From Trichostrongylus colubriformis (taxonomy: Eukaryota; Nematoda; Chromadorea; Rhabditida; Trichostrongylidae), in assembly GCA_963978905.1 (NCBI GenBank), contig OZ022257.1, positions 26,923,274 through 26,987,273 of the forward strand: 64,000 nt of DNA, in the 5' to 3' direction. Positions 59,205 to 64,000 of this stretch are shown piece after piece (the stretch's first letter is position 1; each line of letters starts with the position of its first letter). Below the pieces are notes generated by a model. The model saw nothing but the letters and a program-made list of their open reading frames with translations. It searched no databases and was not told the DNA's origin. A program made the position numbers and the translations under genes.

Positions 59205-59310
59205 CATATGTACTAATCCACTACGATACCGAGACCTCTTATACTTGGAAGTCCTCGGGTGGACGGGGTCTTTGAGTAAGTACCCACCCCGTCGTCCACC
59301 TCGGTCGGAG
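59205..59310 (-). repeat. SINE A-box fragment and a small inverted repeat
   Basis: At 59208-59235 the minus strand reads GTAGTGGATTAGTACATATG, a diverged A-box half of the tRNA-derived SINE. Just after it, GGTGGACGGGGT (about 59260) is inverted as ACCCCGTCGTCCACC (about 59285-59300). Confidence 0.35.
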
Positions 59311-59584
59311 ACTATCGTAGGAACAGAAAGTTAAGTGTGCAGTTCCACTCTCCGTCCCCAACAGTGGCGGACGACGGGACGGGGCTTTTACTTGTAGGCT
59401 CCGCCCGCCCGGCCAAGAATTTGGGGAGCTGTACCTTGGCCGAATTCCTACTTTTTCGCGTGAAACTTTGCATTCGTCCTTTATCAGATAGATACTGCAT
59501 AAATATAAGGGTGACACGGAAACTAATTTTCTGAATGTTTACCACCGCTTTTACCATCATCAAGACGCTGAGCTAAGGTAAAAG

Positions 59585-59660
59585 GGGCGCAGTAGTGTAA
59601 TGGATTAGCGCACATGTGAAAACATAGATCGAGCGTTCGAGTCTCGTCAGAGACCAAACC
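59585..59660 (+). repeat. tRNA-derived SINE head
   Basis: GTAGTGTAATGGATTAGCGC is an A box, and GCGTTCGAGTCTCGTC contains a B box and T arm, at tRNA spacing. The acceptor stem does not pair and the anticodon loop is irregular, so it is not a working tRNA. Same family as 1-462. Confidence 0.55.
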
Positions 59661-60744
59661 TTTGACTGTCTATAAGCATATTTATATCAACTCTGGCCTC
59701 TGCGCTGCCTGGAAATAAGCAGCTATCAAACATCAATAACATCATATACGACGCTCTCACTCAAATATGCACAAAGTAGCTTTGTATGACATACATATCA
59801 TATAGCAGTGGCAGATGAACGAAATTACCGTAATGGAATGCCTGCTAAGAAGGACCAGGATGTTGTTTAACTAAGGCAAAAACACCATCAGAGTTGTTAC
59901 TGATGGAATATTTGCAACTGATGACCATTCCTATAGATACATTTCAGTTTACCAGAGACTATGCAATCCTTGCTGCATCTGTTATTTGGTATGCGTCTCT
60001 TCTGTCAATTTTCCATTGGATGCCTCTAATCCTATAGTATTATAAGTTATTCTTAGAGTTTCTTTATATACAATGAGGGCCTTATTCTTGTCAGATATAT
60101 TTGCATGAGGAAATTGTTAACTTGGAATCAAAACTCCACTTTTATGATATCAACGTGTATTCACGTAGCCGTCACTTCTACGAGTTTTGGAATCTGAATA
60201 ATTGTTCATTATCAATTTTTTAAGCTTCGATATTTTTTACACTGCTGCTGGTTATTCTTCCATTATATTTTTTTCCCTACTTATATAGTAGTAATGAGTC
60301 ATTTATATATCCGAATGGCCGAAATAATTTGTTTGATTTTGGTATTATTTTTGGCTAATCACAACCGGAATAGTCATTTCGAAGTGCTCATTTATTTCAC
60401 ATATGTCTACTACTAGTAAAGAGAAGATAGCGTTTCTACTGAATGGTCAACTAAGCCTACCAAAAAATTGATGCCACAACTTCTAGATCCTTTTACAATA
60501 TCCTTTATGTCTGCGTAAAGGGAAACATGAATAACCGCGTGCGTTGAGAACATTTAAAATCATCAAAAACATTCAATAGGAACTAATAATACCGGGGTTA
60601 AGGGTTAGATACTTGCATATTTTGATGGGGAAGATCATGCTCTGAGCTTATAACATGTCTATGAAGTCAGCTGTATACAATTTAAGAACATTCAAATTAG
60701 CTATATCGAAGTCTTGACCAGTCTCGACGTTATTGTTTGACATG
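59661..60744 (+). other. AT-rich intergenic, no supported feature
   Basis: No open frame of note, no splice-supported exon and no recognised repeat. Confidence 0.35.
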
Positions 60745-61643
60745 TTAGGTTGAGTCGATATGATTCGGATAAATGGTAGTGATGACTTCCAGAGATCATA
60801 ACTCAGCAACGAGTAAACGGAAATGGGTGCACAAGGTCCCTTGTTATGAGTACAAAAAGCTCTTTAAAATACAGTCAAACATACACTCCAAACTGGTTTC
60901 ATTTCTCCATCATGCCGCAAAACTTCATGCCTTCCAGAGACAACATCCGCAACGTCATACTCTTTCTATCGCTATCTGGCCAAGAACCCGCGGATATTGA
61001 AGAAAGCCTGAAGGAAGTTTATAAGGAGCTTACCTTCGCCAGAAGTACAGTGCACTTGTGGCATTCGAAGTTTGCTCGGACGACTATTTCATCGAAGACG
61101 GAGACCGCATTTGGTGGAGCGTACACGGCGTAGAACACTGGGAGAGTACACGGCGTAGAACACTCGATGAAAGTACACCAGTATCCGCCGACGTCTACGT
61201 TCGTCAATTACGAGAACTGAACGCGAATGTCCAAAGTTCGCAACGGCGGCGGTCTCATGTCTACTTCGAGCACGACAACGCGAGACCGCACATTGCAAGG
61301 TTGACCAAGGCCGAGCTGCTCACGTACAGTTACTCCAGGCTTCCACACCAACAGTACTCCACAGACCCGGCCTCTACGGATTTCTACCTTTCCTCTTACC
61401 TCAAATGCCATCTGAACGGCCACGACCTCAAAACTCGCGACAACGTCAAGAAGGCACTCGAGAACTTCTTCAAGGCCCAACCCCCGGCCTTCTGGAGCGA
61501 AGGCGCCCACGATCTGCCTAACCGGTGGCAGAAGATCATCGATCAAGATGGAGCATACTTCGAGTGAATCCCAGTTGTCGTTAAAAAGTTGTACGATAAA
61601 GATAAAATTTTGTCAATTTGTCCGATTCGTATGGACTCAAACT
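60745..61643 (+). mobile_element. Mariner-family element, copy C, older and diverged
   Basis: The left end TTAGGTTGAGTCGATATGAT and right end TTGTCCGATTCGTATGGACT are decayed forms of the termini of copies A and B. The body aligns throughout with them. It has its own tandem duplication (TACACGGCGTAGAACACT at 61121 and 61146) but lacks the 12-nt insertion of A and B. The right boundary is approximate. Confidence 0.75.
60912..61567 (+). pseudogene. Mariner transposase remnant (copy C)
   Basis: It begins MPQNFMPSRDNIRNVILFLS and shifts frame near 61070 (WHSKFARTTISS against SDDYFIEDGDR). It passes from IEDGDR directly to IWWSVHGVEHW, the same central deletion as copies A and B. HDNARPHIARLTKAELL is intact here, which shows what A and B have lost. 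The third motif reads QQYSTDPASTDFYL in place of the usual PPYSPDLAPSD. The stop is at 61565-61567. It is inactive. Confidence 0.8.
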
Positions 61644-64000
61644 GAAATGATATTGTGTCTATTCTTTTATTCGGGTATTGCAGCTCCTCCGTGATAACAC
61701 AGTTAAACCCATAGGCACATGTGCTGTACCTTAACCCAGACATACGTAAGTGTATCTCGAGCGCGGAGTCAAGGGAGCTAGCCAAACTCCATCATGCGGT
61801 TCTGTTACACTCACTCCAAACGTGCTTAACGGCAATGACTGTGGCAACGGGGGCAACTGCATAGCAAATGAGGCCAGTGTTCAGCGACGAATTTCGATCA
61901 GAAACAGACTCAAAATGGAGAAGTAGACATGGGGAAACAGCTGGTATCTCAAGTTCCTCATGATACCATCCAGCCGAAACGACTCGGAGGCTCACTTTTG
62001 CGCGGTAATTTCTTATTTCGGAATTTTGTGTGTTGGCATATTCCGTAGCACCTTATTCATACTCGAGCCCTTAAACCCGCACAAGGCAATTCTGGAATCA
62101 TCAATCAAGTCATCATCAGCATCAATAAAGTGGTTTTTTATGGAAGTAAATATGTTATGTTACTCCCTGGCCAATGACTTCACACCACTCCTCCTGGTCC
62201 CTGTAGACAATCATGTTTAATTAAATTAGCAAAATGTAGCAATTAGCAAAATGAATTGTGTAATTAGCTCATATTACAGAGGGTCCGCATCCTCTAGTGT
62301 GCTTCGCTTATTTCGTGAGCAGAGAAGCTTGTGTTTCGATATTTTCGCACACTTCTCACATTTTGTTGGAGGACGCCTCTCCCTTGAGCCAAAATGTAAC
62401 CCTACATACCCGGGTGCTTGATTTTTGTCAACCACATCAGCGTTGAGTCCAGGTGCGAACTCTGCTATAACTGATTGAATATAGTACAAGAAAAAGCGAT
62501 ATTCAAGTCATTTTCACCACACTTGTTAGTTTTATATGTAGTACTTGCTGTTCAATAGTTGGGTGGAAGATGAGAGATGGTGTTAGTACCCATCATGTGC
62601 TTAAAACGAAATTTGTTATATCATTTATTAACTTTCGAGAAAAATCATTTGATGTATCTAATGTTGATCAACCATGACCCAAAGTGACTTCAAAAGCAAC
62701 AAAACATCGAAACAAATACATAGGATTTCCTTTCGACAAGGATCGTTGCAAAGTATGGAATACGTGAAACTTTTTTGAAGGAGATTGTTAAGGGTGGCTA
62801 CTAGACTATTGGGTTTTTTAAATCATTTATTCATAGAATATGTAGCGGACTTGTCTGCGATCGACAGCCGCCAGTGGTGGGCTCGAATCGTCACGGCTTT
62901 TTCCACGGTCTCAAATGGTAAGATCGCTGGAAAAGGGCGAGCTGGGAAAGGTGGAAATAATTCCTATACCTAGCTCTACACTCATTGTTATTTGTATAGA
63001 GAGACACTTCAATATTTGTTTTCCAACATTAAAAAGGTTACTGCTAGTTGCCTGTTGTTCATATCTTCTCATGCACATTAACAATGCTCCACTGTTCGAC
63101 ACAGATTGTAGTAATGAAAGAGAGCAGCTGCCGACGATCACAAGGGCAGGGTCTGATCGAAAGTAAGCCTATACCTCACCGAGTCGAGTGAAGACGCGGA
63201 ATTGGAGTTGGGAGTAGGGTGGTTCCACAACGTTGGGCCAAAATTCAATGGTTACGTGTTGGGGAGCTCGAGCTGAAGTAGGGGTTTCATGGAAACATGT
63301 ATATGTGACCAGATTTAAAAAACTCCTGTTAAGGTGATATCATATTCTTTCATTGTTTTAACCAGTTAGGGGTTTCAGACTTCATTTTGGATTTTCGCAT
63401 GAAGCATGAAAACGTGACTACATAGTATATAGCTAACATTTCGAGTACTGGCTACAGAAACATATGAGACAAAGCTGCTAATCGCCGCTCCCAAGCGAGT
63501 TAGATGGGGACGAACTGCAATGAGTTGGCTTTATACTTTGCATGACCCATCAACAAATCAACAGATCCTTTGTGTAAATCCGCCGTTCCCCACTTCTAGA
63601 GCTAGATCGGAACCAGTAAGCCTTGGCTACTGTTCCTGCTCACATGATTCGTAAATTATAAGTATGGCTAAACTAAAGTCAATATGAAAAAAGTTCTGTA
63701 AACAAGTTTGCTATGAGGAGGCCGATGGCGAATCGAAGATGTTATGAGAAAAACTCGTAAGCAAGGCGACATCTTACGAGAGGGCTCATTACAAGATGCG
63801 TGCAATGATAATGGAGCCATGGGAGCTGTATAAAAGGAGACTGCTTCGTTCGATTCTCAACACCTCAAGGTAGCGGTCAAAAATTTCGTGGTTTCTAATT
63901 TTTTGATAACAACTCCGCTTTACTCTAATGGAGTGCCTGAAAAAAATTCAAAATCTCTGCCTTTACTCAAAATCTATCTGCTAAATTTCAGCCGGAATCC
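61644..64000 (+). other. Intergenic, no supported feature
   Basis: Short ORFs (for example 61960-62220 and 62785-62973) lack splice or family support. I recognise no repeat shared with the rest of the window. Confidence 0.35.

Noticed and set aside
59585..59660. A functional tRNA gene
   Set aside because: A and B boxes are present, but the acceptor stem does not pair and the anticodon loop is irregular. Related pieces elsewhere show it is a dispersed SINE.
1..64000. CRISPR arrays, operons or phage genes
   Set aside because: Direct repeats here are transposon-derived, genes have introns, and no spaced short-repeat array exists.

Overview
The window looks like nuclear DNA of a nematode, most likely a strongylid such as a hookworm. 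The genes have short exons with GT-AG introns, there are mariner, RTE and CR1-type elements, many foldback repeats, and possible spliced-leader acceptor sites before two small genes. The species is an inference; nothing here proves it. There is no bacterial organisation, CRISPR array or rRNA.

Layout. From 1 to 19.3 kb lies the 3' two-thirds of one plus-strand gene for an SLC17-type (major facilitator) anion/phosphate transporter. I rebuilt it from eight small exons (1324-1439, 3734-3931, 5046-5178, 5881-5956, 8912-9103, 11202-11355, 16315-16389, 19206-19265) whose phases join without a break to a stop codon. Its introns hold most of the repeats in this part: a mariner relic, a roughly 4 kb element with terminal inverted repeats of about 965 bp, two abutting foldback elements (one carrying a nested insertion) and several MITEs. 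Convergent with it at 19.9-21.0 kb is a minus-strand gene for a secreted Gly/Ser-rich protein built on an S-I-G-x-G-V motif.

From 21 to 42 kb I see no confident host gene. The region holds foldbacks, a mariner nested inside another DNA element (26.9-28.4 kb), a second copy of the element found inside the 4 kb unit (36.0-37.3 kb) and a decayed RTE-type retrotransposon (37.3-39.1 kb). From 42.4 to about 46.7 kb is a minus-strand CR1-like non-LTR retrotransposon with both ORFs open and the visible catalytic motifs intact. A three-exon linker histone H1 gene lies at 49.4-50.1 kb, followed by a small secreted-peptide candidate at 51 kb that sits in one arm of an inverted duplication.

From 52 to 64 kb the window is again repeat-rich and gene-poor. 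It has two more copies of the mariner family, a near-perfect 524 bp palindrome and a tRNA-derived SINE.

The host genes (transporter, secreted Gly-rich protein, histone H1, small peptide) show no evident functional link. The main feature of the window is the layering of DNA transposons and long inverted repeats, much of it inside introns of the transporter gene.
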